From NCBI GenBank assembly GCA_963834135.1, contig CAWIAN010000008.1, positions 1 to 64,000 on the forward strand: a stretch of 64,000 bases of DNA, written 5' to 3'. How positions within the stretch are numbered: position 1 is the stretch's first letter; every line of letters starts with the position of its first letter. Both the position numbers and the translations under genes were made by a program. The notes under the pieces were generated by a model. That model worked only from the letters and a program-made list of their open reading frames with translations, searched no databases and had not been told where the DNA came from. Positions 45,877 to 54,183 of the stretch are shown in pieces. The DNA is from Bog-257 sp963834135 (GTDB taxonomy: Bacteria; Acidobacteriota; Terriglobia; Terriglobales; Acidobacteriaceae).

Positions 45877-46238
45877 TGTTCGAATCGCGCGTGCCGCAAG
45901 AATGGCGGATGGAAAGTGCGCACTCGCTCGCAGATGCCTCGTCATTGATTCGAAGGAAGGTTCAGCGTGGCTGAGGAAAATCATCACCCGTTATTTTTCA
46001 GCGCCGGTCTAAGCTGCGGACGATTGTGGAGATTGGCCCTCCGCCATTGCCAGGGTGGTCCTTATGTCTTCTTGGTACATCTGGTGCCCGACATCGTGAG
46101 CGACGGCATAAGACGACTCCAGCTTCTGGCGCACAACACTGAAGATGGTTCTAGCCGGCAAAAGAAGAAGCCCGCTGAATTCCGCCAAACAGCCTGAGAG
46201 TAGCTACCGATGCGAGCGGGGCCGGGCGGCCGGGGGGA
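45877..46238. other. Intergenic stretch with one doubtful frame
   Basis: A plus frame 45967-46197 (GTG, 76 codons) has GAAGGAAGG upstream, but its sequence shows no family, helix or signal peptide. I leave it uncalled. Confidence 0.35.
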
Positions 46239-47951
46239 TCAGTGTCCTGCTGCCGATCGATCCTGACGTCCGCAAAGATCAAGCGGCTTCAGAGTAAAGC
46301 TCACGTCGTTGCTGGTGACGCTCCAGAAGGCCCGGTCCGCATAAAAGGCACAGAGATCCGAATCGTTGCCCGCACCTTTGGATCGGGCCCACAGAATCTT
46401 CTGCGTTCCGAGATCTGCCGAATTGTGCACCAGTTCTTCGCCGGGGTAATGATGCTCAAGGTCGTAGGACACCAGAATCAGTTGCCGGCCAGGCTTGTTC
46501 TCTAACTGGTGTTCGATCAAGCGACGGTTATCGGGGAAGGTGAATACGGCATTGACCGCCGCGCTGCCCGTCTGGCGAGTGAGGCTCGTGAGGAGCACGG
46601 TGAAACAAACAGCCAGAACAAACGCATGCTCGCCCGTTGTTCGCTGCTGCCACAGGTAACGCAGGCCCTCTGCCGCGCAGAGATAAACCACCACCGTTGC
46701 AGGCGCCGCGTAATGAAACATGGTGTAGGTACACAGGGCGACGGCGACTGCCATTGATCCGGCGGCGAAGATGGCAAGTCGCCCATCCTCGCGTCGCCAG
46801 AGAGATAACAGACCGACGATGACAGGGAACGACAAGGCCAGCCCGCAATAGAAAAACCAGTTTGTCGCCAGGCGGATTGCCTCGGTGCTTACAACTCCCG
46901 CAAATGTTTTTGTTTCTTCGTAGCTATACTCTTCCCGCGTGACGTCATAGAACTTCTCGAACACCGGATCGCGAAAGGTCAGACCCGATTTCGGATGTTG
47001 CCAGAAGAACAAAGGTAGCGGCGAGTAGACACGCTCATTCAGAAGGTGAGGCAAGAGCAGAGGATTGCCGGTTGTACTCTTGTTGTAGTACCCCATCCAA
47101 GCTGCCCCCAACAATCCAACCGCGACGAAGGGAAGCAGCGTCGAGCGTAGTTGAAACTCATGGCGTCTGACACCAACCATGAGCTTGTAAGCGAAATAAA
47201 CTACGAGGGGGACTGAGAAGGCGAAACCTTCGTACGGACGTGAGTTCGCCAGCACCAGTAAGGAAAAAGCGAATAGGCACGTTAGCAGGACGCGATTACG
47301 CTGCGAGCGCTCTTTCTGAAACGCTCGAACCACGGCTCCGAGCGCCAGTGCGCCAGCGGCTGCGGCGACCGAACCTCCCCAGTATGAGTTCATCCAGTAG
47401 GAAAAAAGAGCCAGACGAAATACGGCGAACAATCCTCCCAGCAGCGCCCAGCCGGAAGGCACGAAGGCTTGCAGCGACCAACAGATTGCGCCGCACAAAA
47501 TCGCAGTGCTGAGATAGATCCCAACCCACGGCTGGTGAAACATGACCTCGCCGACCGCCAGGACCAGACCCTGTGCGATCGGATACTTGGAATGGTAGGT
47601 GGGAATGAGATTTACATGGAACGTCTCGAAATGCTGCCAGGCCGGCGGGGTGGGATTCGCCAGTCTTCCGTGGGCAAACGTGTCCCCCATCAGCAGGTAA
47701 CTGTATTCGTCATCGATGCGAGGATACGGCACCCCAACCCGAGGCAGAAGCAGCGCCCGGCCGGCTAGAGCGACCGCAATGACCAGCAGGACCGCTCGCC
47801 AGTTGTGGGCCAGGATCGCGTTCAACCAGCGCGGACGGAGAATCGTACGATGAAAGAAACGGAGGAACAGGAATGCGAGTACGGTGGTTGCCAGCAGAAT
47901 ACTGGTTTCAACGGCGAGCATACGCAAGCCGTTAATCGGCACGTAACTCAT
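46239..47951 (-). CDS. GT-C-type membrane glycosyltransferase-like protein
   Basis: 570 residues from ATG at 47951 (alternative upstream start at 48011). About 12 helices. Loop-1 acidic motif PRIDDEYSYLLMGDTFAHGRLANPTPP is typical of GT-C enzymes of the ArnT/GT39 superfamily, followed by a conserved HSKYPIAQGLVLAVG. C-terminal soluble part with PDNRRLIEHQLENKPGRQLILVSYD. No partner genes nearby, so the acceptor is unknown. Confidence 0.75.
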   Translation of the reverse strand: MSYVPINGLRMLAVETSILLATTVLAFLFLRFFHRTILRPRWLNAILAHNWRAVLLVIAVALAGRALLLPRVGVPYPRIDDEYSYLLMGDTFAHGRLANPTPPAWQHFETFHVNLIPTYHSKYPIAQGLVLAVGEVMFHQPWVGIYLSTAILCGAICWSLQAFVPSGWALLGGLFAVFRLALFSYWMNSYWGGSVAAAAGALALGAVVRAFQKERSQRNRVLLTCLFAFSLLVLANSRPYEGFAFSVPLVVYFAYKLMVGVRRHEFQLRSTLLPFVAVGLLGAAWMGYYNKSTTGNPLLLPHLLNERVYSPLPLFFWQHPKSGLTFRDPVFEKFYDVTREEYSYEETKTFAGVVSTEAIRLATNWFFYCGLALSFPVIVGLLSLWRREDGRLAIFAAGSMAVAVALCTYTMFHYAAPATVVVYLCAAEGLRYLWQQRTTGEHAFVLAVCFTVLLTSLTRQTGSAAVNAVFTFPDNRRLIEHQLENKPGRQLILVSYDLEHHYPGEELVHNSADLGTQKILWARSKGAGNDSDLCAFYADRAFWSVTSNDVSFTLKPLDLCGRQDRSAAGH

Positions 47952-48078
47952 CGACGGAGCGGATCCTCTGCTAGAGGATAGCAGAGCAAATCGATTTTCC
48001 TGGCAAGCCAACCCGCACCGGTGCCTGAAGAGGTACGGTCACCCGTCTATCCAGAAAAACCGCAAGCGCGAATCGCAA

Positions 48079-48327
48079 TTACGAACGAGCGGGTCCCGGC
48101 GAAGAGCTGAACAGCTTCAGAATAATCAACACTCCCGCAGCAATGGCCAGGATTATCTTGTTGTCGCTGATGAATCGAAGCGCCGCATCAGACAGAGTCG
48201 CGACAGTACTCCGATTCGTTGCGATAGTCGTCCGTATATCCATGCCGACAGAAAACACAGCATAGAGGAAAAACACTAGAAGGCCGATACCTACCAGGAA
48301 GAGCAACGTTGGCATTTCTTTTTTCAT
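48079..48327 (-). CDS. Small two-helix membrane protein
   Basis: 82 residues, ATG with GGAG 7 nt upstream. Helices at about 7-28 (LLFLVGIGLLVFFLYAVFSVG) and 57-73 (IILAIAAGVLIILKLFSS). No family recognised. It is upstream of the GT-C gene on the same strand, about 125 nt away, possibly co-transcribed. Confidence 0.55.
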   Translation of the reverse strand: MKKEMPTLLFLVGIGLLVFFLYAVFSVGMDIRTTIATNRSTVATLSDAALRFISDNKIILAIAAGVLIILKLFSSSPGPARS

Positions 48328-48746
48328 TGGCGCACTCCGACTCCGCTATAGAAAAGGTAGGTCTCTGTTTGGGCCGCCGTCTATGGCGTTTAGGTTTGGT
48401 GCAGAACACCTACAAAGCGGGTAGATAAGCGTGGCGCCGAGCTACCATGTTGGGCGTATTTATAAGGCTAAATCTGGCAATTCAGTGCCTGGTTGCAGCT
48501 GAAAGAGAAAGCACCTTTGAGGGTCCGGCATCGCCGAGACCGCTTAGAAATGGCATCTAGCTCGCTGTTGCTCTGGAAGGAGTGGAGACGAAATCAATCA
48601 GCGGAGGGATTCGACCTTGCTTGAATTGTTAGAACGGCGAGCAATGTCTCGGCCTTTGCCTGTATCGCTGACCGAGACACGCCGCCAGTATTTTCATGTC
48701 CGTCTCAAATATTCACGTCGAAACTTTAAGTAGCAGCTAAAGACGA
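48328..48746. other. Intergenic stretch, no gene seen
   Basis: Lies between two minus-strand genes. No open frame with a start signal or recognisable product. Confidence 0.4.
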
Positions 48747-49946
48747 TCAATGCTTCTCCGTCGGGGCATGTGGCGATTCCATTTGAGCTGGCGGATGACT
48801 CGCTGGAGGCTGTTGCCGGGCATTGAGCTGTTGCTGCTGCTGTGCGTGTTTCTGCTCCATCTGCTGCGTCTGCTGTTGATGCTTCTGCTCCATCTGTTGA
48901 TTGCGCTCCGCCATGGCTTGCTGCTGCTGATTGCGCTGCGCCGTCGCTTGTTGCTGCGCAGCTTTCTGGTGTTCTTGCTCCTGCTGCTGCGCCAGCTTCT
49001 CATGATCTTTCTGTTGTTGAGCGGCAAGCTTCTGCTGCTGTTTCTCATACTTCTGGTCCTGCTTTGCATTTCCGGTGTTCGGGGGCGGGGCGGGCTGATG
49101 GGGAGGCAGATCCTTAGCATGTACTGGAGTAGCCGGCGCAGGAGTGCCTTCCGCATGAGGGGCCGCAGCATTCTCCGCGGGCTTCCCTCCGGCATGATTT
49201 GCAGGAGGATGATAAGGTGCGCCCGCTTCGCTGGCTGCGACTGCACCGTGTTCGGTAAATGCTCCCGGCTTTGGAGTCGCCGCAATGGGAGGTCGGCCTT
49301 GATTCACCGAGGCTCGAAGCTGCGGATTGCCGCGTGCGGCCTGAACCTGCTGATTTTGGGCAGCTATCGGAGCGACATGCCTCTCTCGGGTAGCGCTTTC
49401 CTCGGCCGCAGTCGGACGCGCCTGAATGCCGCCGTTGCCACCGTTGTAGCTGACGCGGTTCACCGTAACATTGTTCACGGTTGTGTTGTAAACGTTATGG
49501 ATGTTTGTAACGTTTACGTTGTTCACCGAGCGGTTGTAGTAAAACTGGCCGTTGTTCCAGCGTCCGCCCTCATACCCTCGGCCAAAATAACCGTACCCAT
49601 AGGCGACTCCGCCGTAAAAACCAACCTGAGGTCCCCAATAGCCCGGGTAGAAGGCGTAGCCATTTCCGCCCCAACCCCAATAAGGAGGAGTCCAGAGTAG
49701 ACCCACTTGAGGAGCCATTACCCAGGTACCCGGAACCCAGTAATAATCGCCATAGTCAGGGTCGTACGCCCAGTAACCAGGCGTCCATATATAACCCTCG
49801 GCAGGGCAAGGCGGCTGTTCATAAACCGGTAACGCAGGCGGAGGGAAATTTACAACTATCGCAACCTGCGCAAACGAAGGCAACGATATCAGAAGGAAAA
49901 CGACCAAGACTAACCACGGAAGGCTATTACGGGTAATCGAGCGCAT
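48747..49946 (-). CDS. Secreted YXWGXW-repeat protein with Gln-rich tail
   Basis: 399 residues. Signal peptide (about 1-27, ending SFAQ). An aromatic/Gly-rich segment with YXWGXW-type repeats (CPAEGYIWTPGYWAYD, DYYWVPGTW, LLWTPPYWGWGG, YAFYPGYWGPQVG) fills about 45-125, then an Asn/Val stretch. The last ~120 residues are a highly Gln/Lys/Glu-rich coiled-coil-like region. Probably envelope-associated; function unknown. The CAG-rich codons make a long spurious frame on the other strand. Confidence 0.85.
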   Translation of the reverse strand: MRSITRNSLPWLVLVVFLLISLPSFAQVAIVVNFPPPALPVYEQPPCPAEGYIWTPGYWAYDPDYGDYYWVPGTWVMAPQVGLLWTPPYWGWGGNGYAFYPGYWGPQVGFYGGVAYGYGYFGRGYEGGRWNNGQFYYNRSVNNVNVTNIHNVYNTTVNNVTVNRVSYNGGNGGIQARPTAAEESATRERHVAPIAAQNQQVQAARGNPQLRASVNQGRPPIAATPKPGAFTEHGAVAASEAGAPYHPPANHAGGKPAENAAAPHAEGTPAPATPVHAKDLPPHQPAPPPNTGNAKQDQKYEKQQQKLAAQQQKDHEKLAQQQEQEHQKAAQQQATAQRNQQQQAMAERNQQMEQKHQQQTQQMEQKHAQQQQQLNARQQPPASHPPAQMESPHAPTEKH

Positions 49947-50026
49947 TCGGGTTTCTCCTGAAACTCAGCGGCTAACCGACATAACGACACTGGCAGCGAA
50001 TGCGTAGGAGGGCAACTATCGCATCG

Positions 50027-50068
50027 CTGTCCCCAACAACACTAGATCTGTCCCCAACAACACTAGAT
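50027..50068. repeat. Two perfect tandem copies of a 21-bp unit
   Basis: The unit starts CTGTCCCCAAC and ends ACTAGAT; copies at 50027-50047 and 50048-50068 are identical and abutting. It lies in the intergenic region upstream of the YXWGXW gene (about 80 nt before its start). May be a slippage duplication or a repeated binding site. Confidence 0.9.
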
Positions 50069-50234
50069 ACAGATGCAGAGTACGAAAGAAGGGCCGCTTC
50101 CCGAGCTGCGGATTTCGATAAGTATCGAGTCTCGAAAACAAAGCAAAGGAAGCTCTAGGATCTTACGTCACGATCGCCGCCAACTCAGTTTGTGGAATCG
50201 TCATGGAGTTGAGCGTCAGCAATGCTGAATAGGC

Positions 50235-53084
50235 TCATTTTGAGTTGGCGTTCAGCTTCTGGAGTACGCTCTTTAAATGTTCGAGCTTCTGTCCTGCCTC
50301 GCCGAGCTTTCCTTCGGCAGTCAATTTTTGATAGTCGGAGAGGTCTTTGGCGGCCTCGCCGATTAGCGTGTTGGAATCAGTAGGCAACGGCGCAGTGCTA
50401 GTCGTAGCAGTCGGCTGAGAGACCGATTGCGCGCTTGTCTTTGATGTTGCCGCTTCGAGGGTCGACGATCCGTTTCCGAAAAGCGCTGCCAACGCCCCCT
50501 CAAAGGTTGGAGCATAGGCCAGCCGGTCCTGAAGTGCAAGTACAACAAGGCGTAACTCCGGCATAGGGCTTCGTTCGGCCTGCAAGTAAATTGCCTCGGC
50601 ATACAGCAGAGTTCGTCCGATGGGGATCACCAGTAGAGTGCCGCGGCGGACGTGCGAGCCTTGTTGATTCCACAGCGTCAATTGACCGGAGAGCTGAGCG
50701 TTCTGATCAATTCGCGCCTCGATCTGGAGCGGTCCGTCGACCAGCCTGGTCTTTGGGAAGTCGTAAACCAGCGCGGTACCGTAATTGGGGCCGTCACAGC
50801 GAGCGGCGATCCAGCCGATCAGGTTGTTGCGGTTCGAGGGAGTGAAGGGGAGAATCTCCACGAATTCCTCCCCAGGTTCGCCCGGTAGCTTCATCAGAAC
50901 GAAGTGGGGCTGCATGACATTCGTAACTTGCTCGCCGTTGTCGCCCATTACAACTTCGTTCGCTACGTTCCACAAGTCTTCGCGGTTGTAGAAGACCTCC
51001 GGCTCCGTCATATGGTAGAGCGCATAAACCTCCGCCTGCACTCCCAACAGCATCTGCGGATAGCGCACGTGCTTCCGCAACCCCGCCGGCATGGTTGACG
51101 CAGGCTTGAACAGGGTGGGGAACACCCGCTCATAGGCAGCAATGATTGGATCCTCGCTGTCGAAGACGTAAAACGTGGTGGTGCCATCGTATGCGTCGAT
51201 GACAACCTTCACGCTGTTGCGCATGTAGTTGACCGAATTGTCGCCTAGCCGGTAATGCGTGGAGTAAGGATAGTTGTCGGAAGTGGTGAAGGCATCCAGG
51301 ATCCAGGACAGACGGCCATCTTCGCCCACCACAATGTACGGATCCGGGTCGAAGGTGAGAAACGGTGCAAGCTCCGAAGCACGCCGAAGAATGTTGCGTC
51401 GCATCAGGAGCCGGCTTTGGTCGTTGACGTCGTCGCTGAACGGCAGCTTGCCCACGTCGCCGCGATCCAGCGCAATGACAACGCGGCGCAGCCAGCCACC
51501 GAGTACGATGCCGCCCTTGCCCTGGTACTCAGTGAAGCTGTTCGTCTGGCCTTCCGGATAGTTGAACTCTTTTTGCCGGGTCTTCACGTAGACATCGGTG
51601 TCGGTCAGTTCGCCGAAATAAATTTCTGGGCGGCTAACGTTGAGGGAGGGAATCGTGCTCTGGACAGGCATGTTGCTCAACAGCAGCGTCGGCAGACCCT
51701 CAGGCGTGAAGCCGTTGACCCGATTCATGGTGAGGCCGTAACCGTGGGTGTAGATCAGCTTGTCGTTGATCCAGTTGCGGCTGCTCTCCGGTAATTTGTC
51801 GACGTTCAATTCGCGGGCCGCGAGCATAACCTGCGTGAGCTTACCGTCGATCATGTAGCGGTCGATGTCGATATCCGGGAAGTCGTAATAGGTACGAATC
51901 TCTTGTATCTGGCGCAGAGTGTCCTGCAAGGCACGCCAGTCCCACAGGCGAATATTGTCGAGCGTGGCCTGGTTTTGCGCAGGTTCAGCTGCCTCAGGGT
52001 TCATCTCGGCAGGGAAGTGCTGCTGCGACATCTTGTCCAGTCCGTAAGCCTGCCGCGTCAATTTAATGTTGTTGACGATGTAAGGCGTCTCGCGAACAAG
52101 TTCGTTGGGCTTGACGATAAAGCTGCCAACATACCATCCGGTAATTTGCAGCAGCGCATAACAGATGATGGCCGGAACGACGGCTCCAATAAGCCAGCGC
52201 CCGCGTTTGAGCCAGAAGGCATTGGCAGCCGCAATTCCAGCGCCCAGTACGAAGGCCAAAGAAACGATAAGCAGGCCGGGAATAAAGATGTGCGCATCGG
52301 CATAGGTGACGCCGCCGAATACGGTGTGGTCCTCGGTCAACAGATCGAAGCGTCCCAGGTAAACTCGCAATGCGATTACCAGCAGGACGAACGAAAATGT
52401 GAGCGAAAGACCGCGCCAGGAAACCAGTTCGTAGCGGTTAACGTAGCCTTCCAGTGCCCGCGTCCCGCCGCTAATCAGGAGGAAGAAGCCGGCAATCGCG
52501 AAGCCTAAGAGCGCCATCATCAGCAGCCATCCTGAAACCGACTGCCATGCGGGAAGGGTGAACAGGTAAAAATTCAGCGGCTTGCCGAAGATTGGGTCGA
52601 TGAATCCGGCGGTCCGTGGAGCGTAAAAATAGAGCGCAAAAATTTGCCAGTCGGCCATCATGATGCCGGCAATGCTGGCGGCTACAAACAGCGAACCGGC
52701 AAGGGCCGCCAGCCGCAGGATGGACTCGACCGGCAGTTTCACCACTCTGCCGCCGATCAGGATGGTGTGACCGCGCGTGTCACCGGAGAACTCGGTGCGT
52801 TTGAGGATCAGGAAGATGCCGTAGACAAAGACGAAGGTCACGAGGCCGGATATGGCGAAGACGGCCCAGCGAAGCCCTACGGTCTTCCAAAAGACGGCCG
52901 CATATCCCAGTGACCCAAACCAAAGGCTGTCGACGTAATACGACAGCCAGGTCCGTCCGCCGTACGCAACCAAAGCGATGGCAGCGACGATCAGCCACAA
53001 CCACCGATGATGCTGGGTCGAGGGCGGCTGAGGTTGTCGCACCGTGTGCATGGGGCGCCGAAATGGCGGGCGGTCAGGCTCCAT
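50235..53084 (-). CDS. UPF0182 family membrane protein
   Basis: 949 residues, the usual length of UPF0182 (COG1615). Seven helices in the first ~330 residues (WLWLIVAAIALVAYGG to VVPAIICYALLQITGWYVG), then a large extracytoplasmic part with family hallmarks LVRETPYIVNNIKLTRQAYGLD, NIRLWDWRALQDTLRQIQEIRTYYDF, YTHGYGLTMNRVNGFTPEGLP, PEIYFGELTDTDVYV and RYPQMLLGVQAEVYALYHM. Biochemical function unknown. The gene is isolated on its strand. Confidence 0.95.
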   Translation of the reverse strand: MEPDRPPFRRPMHTVRQPQPPSTQHHRWLWLIVAAIALVAYGGRTWLSYYVDSLWFGSLGYAAVFWKTVGLRWAVFAISGLVTFVFVYGIFLILKRTEFSGDTRGHTILIGGRVVKLPVESILRLAALAGSLFVAASIAGIMMADWQIFALYFYAPRTAGFIDPIFGKPLNFYLFTLPAWQSVSGWLLMMALLGFAIAGFFLLISGGTRALEGYVNRYELVSWRGLSLTFSFVLLVIALRVYLGRFDLLTEDHTVFGGVTYADAHIFIPGLLIVSLAFVLGAGIAAANAFWLKRGRWLIGAVVPAIICYALLQITGWYVGSFIVKPNELVRETPYIVNNIKLTRQAYGLDKMSQQHFPAEMNPEAAEPAQNQATLDNIRLWDWRALQDTLRQIQEIRTYYDFPDIDIDRYMIDGKLTQVMLAARELNVDKLPESSRNWINDKLIYTHGYGLTMNRVNGFTPEGLPTLLLSNMPVQSTIPSLNVSRPEIYFGELTDTDVYVKTRQKEFNYPEGQTNSFTEYQGKGGIVLGGWLRRVVIALDRGDVGKLPFSDDVNDQSRLLMRRNILRRASELAPFLTFDPDPYIVVGEDGRLSWILDAFTTSDNYPYSTHYRLGDNSVNYMRNSVKVVIDAYDGTTTFYVFDSEDPIIAAYERVFPTLFKPASTMPAGLRKHVRYPQMLLGVQAEVYALYHMTEPEVFYNREDLWNVANEVVMGDNGEQVTNVMQPHFVLMKLPGEPGEEFVEILPFTPSNRNNLIGWIAARCDGPNYGTALVYDFPKTRLVDGPLQIEARIDQNAQLSGQLTLWNQQGSHVRRGTLLVIPIGRTLLYAEAIYLQAERSPMPELRLVVLALQDRLAYAPTFEGALAALFGNGSSTLEAATSKTSAQSVSQPTATTSTAPLPTDSNTLIGEAAKDLSDYQKLTAEGKLGEAGQKLEHLKSVLQKLNANSK

Positions 53085-53246
53085 CGCTCCAAGCCTCCGT
53101 ACACAGCATACGCGTTTCTTTGGGCAGGCTCATGGTCGGGTGCTTAGCCGAAGGTTGTTGACGAATGTTAACTCTGCGAGTCCGACTTAGCTGCATGGGT
53201 TGATCTATGATCTTCTGAACAAGTTTCCATAGCCTCGGAGCAAACT

Positions 53247-54098
53247 ATGAGCCGGATCCTCATTATTGGAAGCGACAACCCGGTGAGCCGGGAGATCGGC
53301 GATGCACTCCTCGCGGCCGATGTACCCATGGAGTATTCCGCCGGGTATGCCGACACCATAAAGCGCCTGCGCATGCGTTCGTTCGGAGTCGTCATCACCA
53401 GCCCCGACAGTGCAGTCGAGGAAGACTTGGCGCTGCTGGAAGAGATGCGCGCCATCAGGCCGGGAGTAAAAAGCATCGTCCTGGCCCGTCACAGCACGCC
53501 GGCCGAGATCATTGCCGCCTTGCGCGCGCGAGTGTTCGCCTGCTTTACGCCTCCTTTTGACGCGGACGAAATTGCGAATCTGGCATGCAAAGCTGCGTCT
53601 GATAGTCAGTGGCGGGAAGACATCCAAGTTTTATCGGCGAAGCCCGGCTGGGTATCGGTCCGGGTAAATTGCCGCCTCATCTCGGCTGAACGTCTCATGA
53701 CTTTCGCGAAGGAGTTGAGTGCTCAATTGCCGGAGGAGACGCGCGAGGAAATGATGCAGGCGTTTCGGGAAATATTACTCAACGCGATGGAACACGGGGC
53801 GGCGTTCAATCCTGAGCAAGTGATTGAGGTCTCCGCCGTTCGCACCGGCAGGGCCATGGTGTTTTACGTACGTGACCCTGGCGCGGGCTTCCGCCGCGAA
53901 TCGCTTACCCACGCAGCCATCGCAAATCCGGCGGACGATCCGGCGGCACACATTATGCAGCGCGAGGAGGAAGGAATGCGCCCCGGCGGGTACGGACTAC
54001 TCCTGGCTGGGGGGACTGTGGACGAGTTGATCTTCAGCGAGATCGGTAACGAAGTGCTGCTCATCAAGTACGTCAATCCAAGCCCCGGTGGTCAGTAG
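53247..54098 (+). CDS. Receiver-like / GHKL ATPase signalling protein (anti-sigma-type)
   Basis: 283 residues. N-terminal half (1-115) has the fold pattern of a response-regulator receiver (MSRILIIGSDNPVSREI, FGVVITSPDS, SIVLARHSTPAEIIAAL), but the usual phospho-acceptor Asp after the third strand appears as Ser52 with Asp54 displaced, so phosphorylation is doubtful. The C-terminal half is a HATPase_c_2/RsbW-type domain: N-box FREILLNAMEHGA (173-185), G1 RDPGAGF (209-215) and G2 RPGGYGLLLA (245-254). Likely a serine-kinase-like anti-sigma or partner-switching regulator. The ECF gene is nearby but not adjacent. Confidence 0.8.
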   Translation: MSRILIIGSDNPVSREIGDALLAADVPMEYSAGYADTIKRLRMRSFGVVITSPDSAVEEDLALLEEMRAIRPGVKSIVLARHSTPAEIIAALRARVFACFTPPFDADEIANLACKAASDSQWREDIQVLSAKPGWVSVRVNCRLISAERLMTFAKELSAQLPEETREEMMQAFREILLNAMEHGAAFNPEQVIEVSAVRTGRAMVFYVRDPGAGFRRESLTHAAIANPADDPAAHIMQREEEGMRPGGYGLLLAGGTVDELIFSEIGNEVLLIKYVNPSPGGQ

Positions 54099-54183
54099 GT
54101 CGGAAGACCAACTTTTGTAGCGAAAATTGGGTGCAATTCCGGTCTAGAACGTCTGCAGAATTATCGATTGATGCAGGTGACCA

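Noticed and set aside
45967..46197. 76-codon plus-strand frame with a fair ribosome-binding site
   Set aside because: No family, helix or signal peptide; composition is not convincing for a protein.
48750..49700. Long plus-strand open frame (316 codons) rich in Leu
   Set aside because: It is the complement of the Gln-rich CAG codons of the YXWGXW protein and has no start signal or family.
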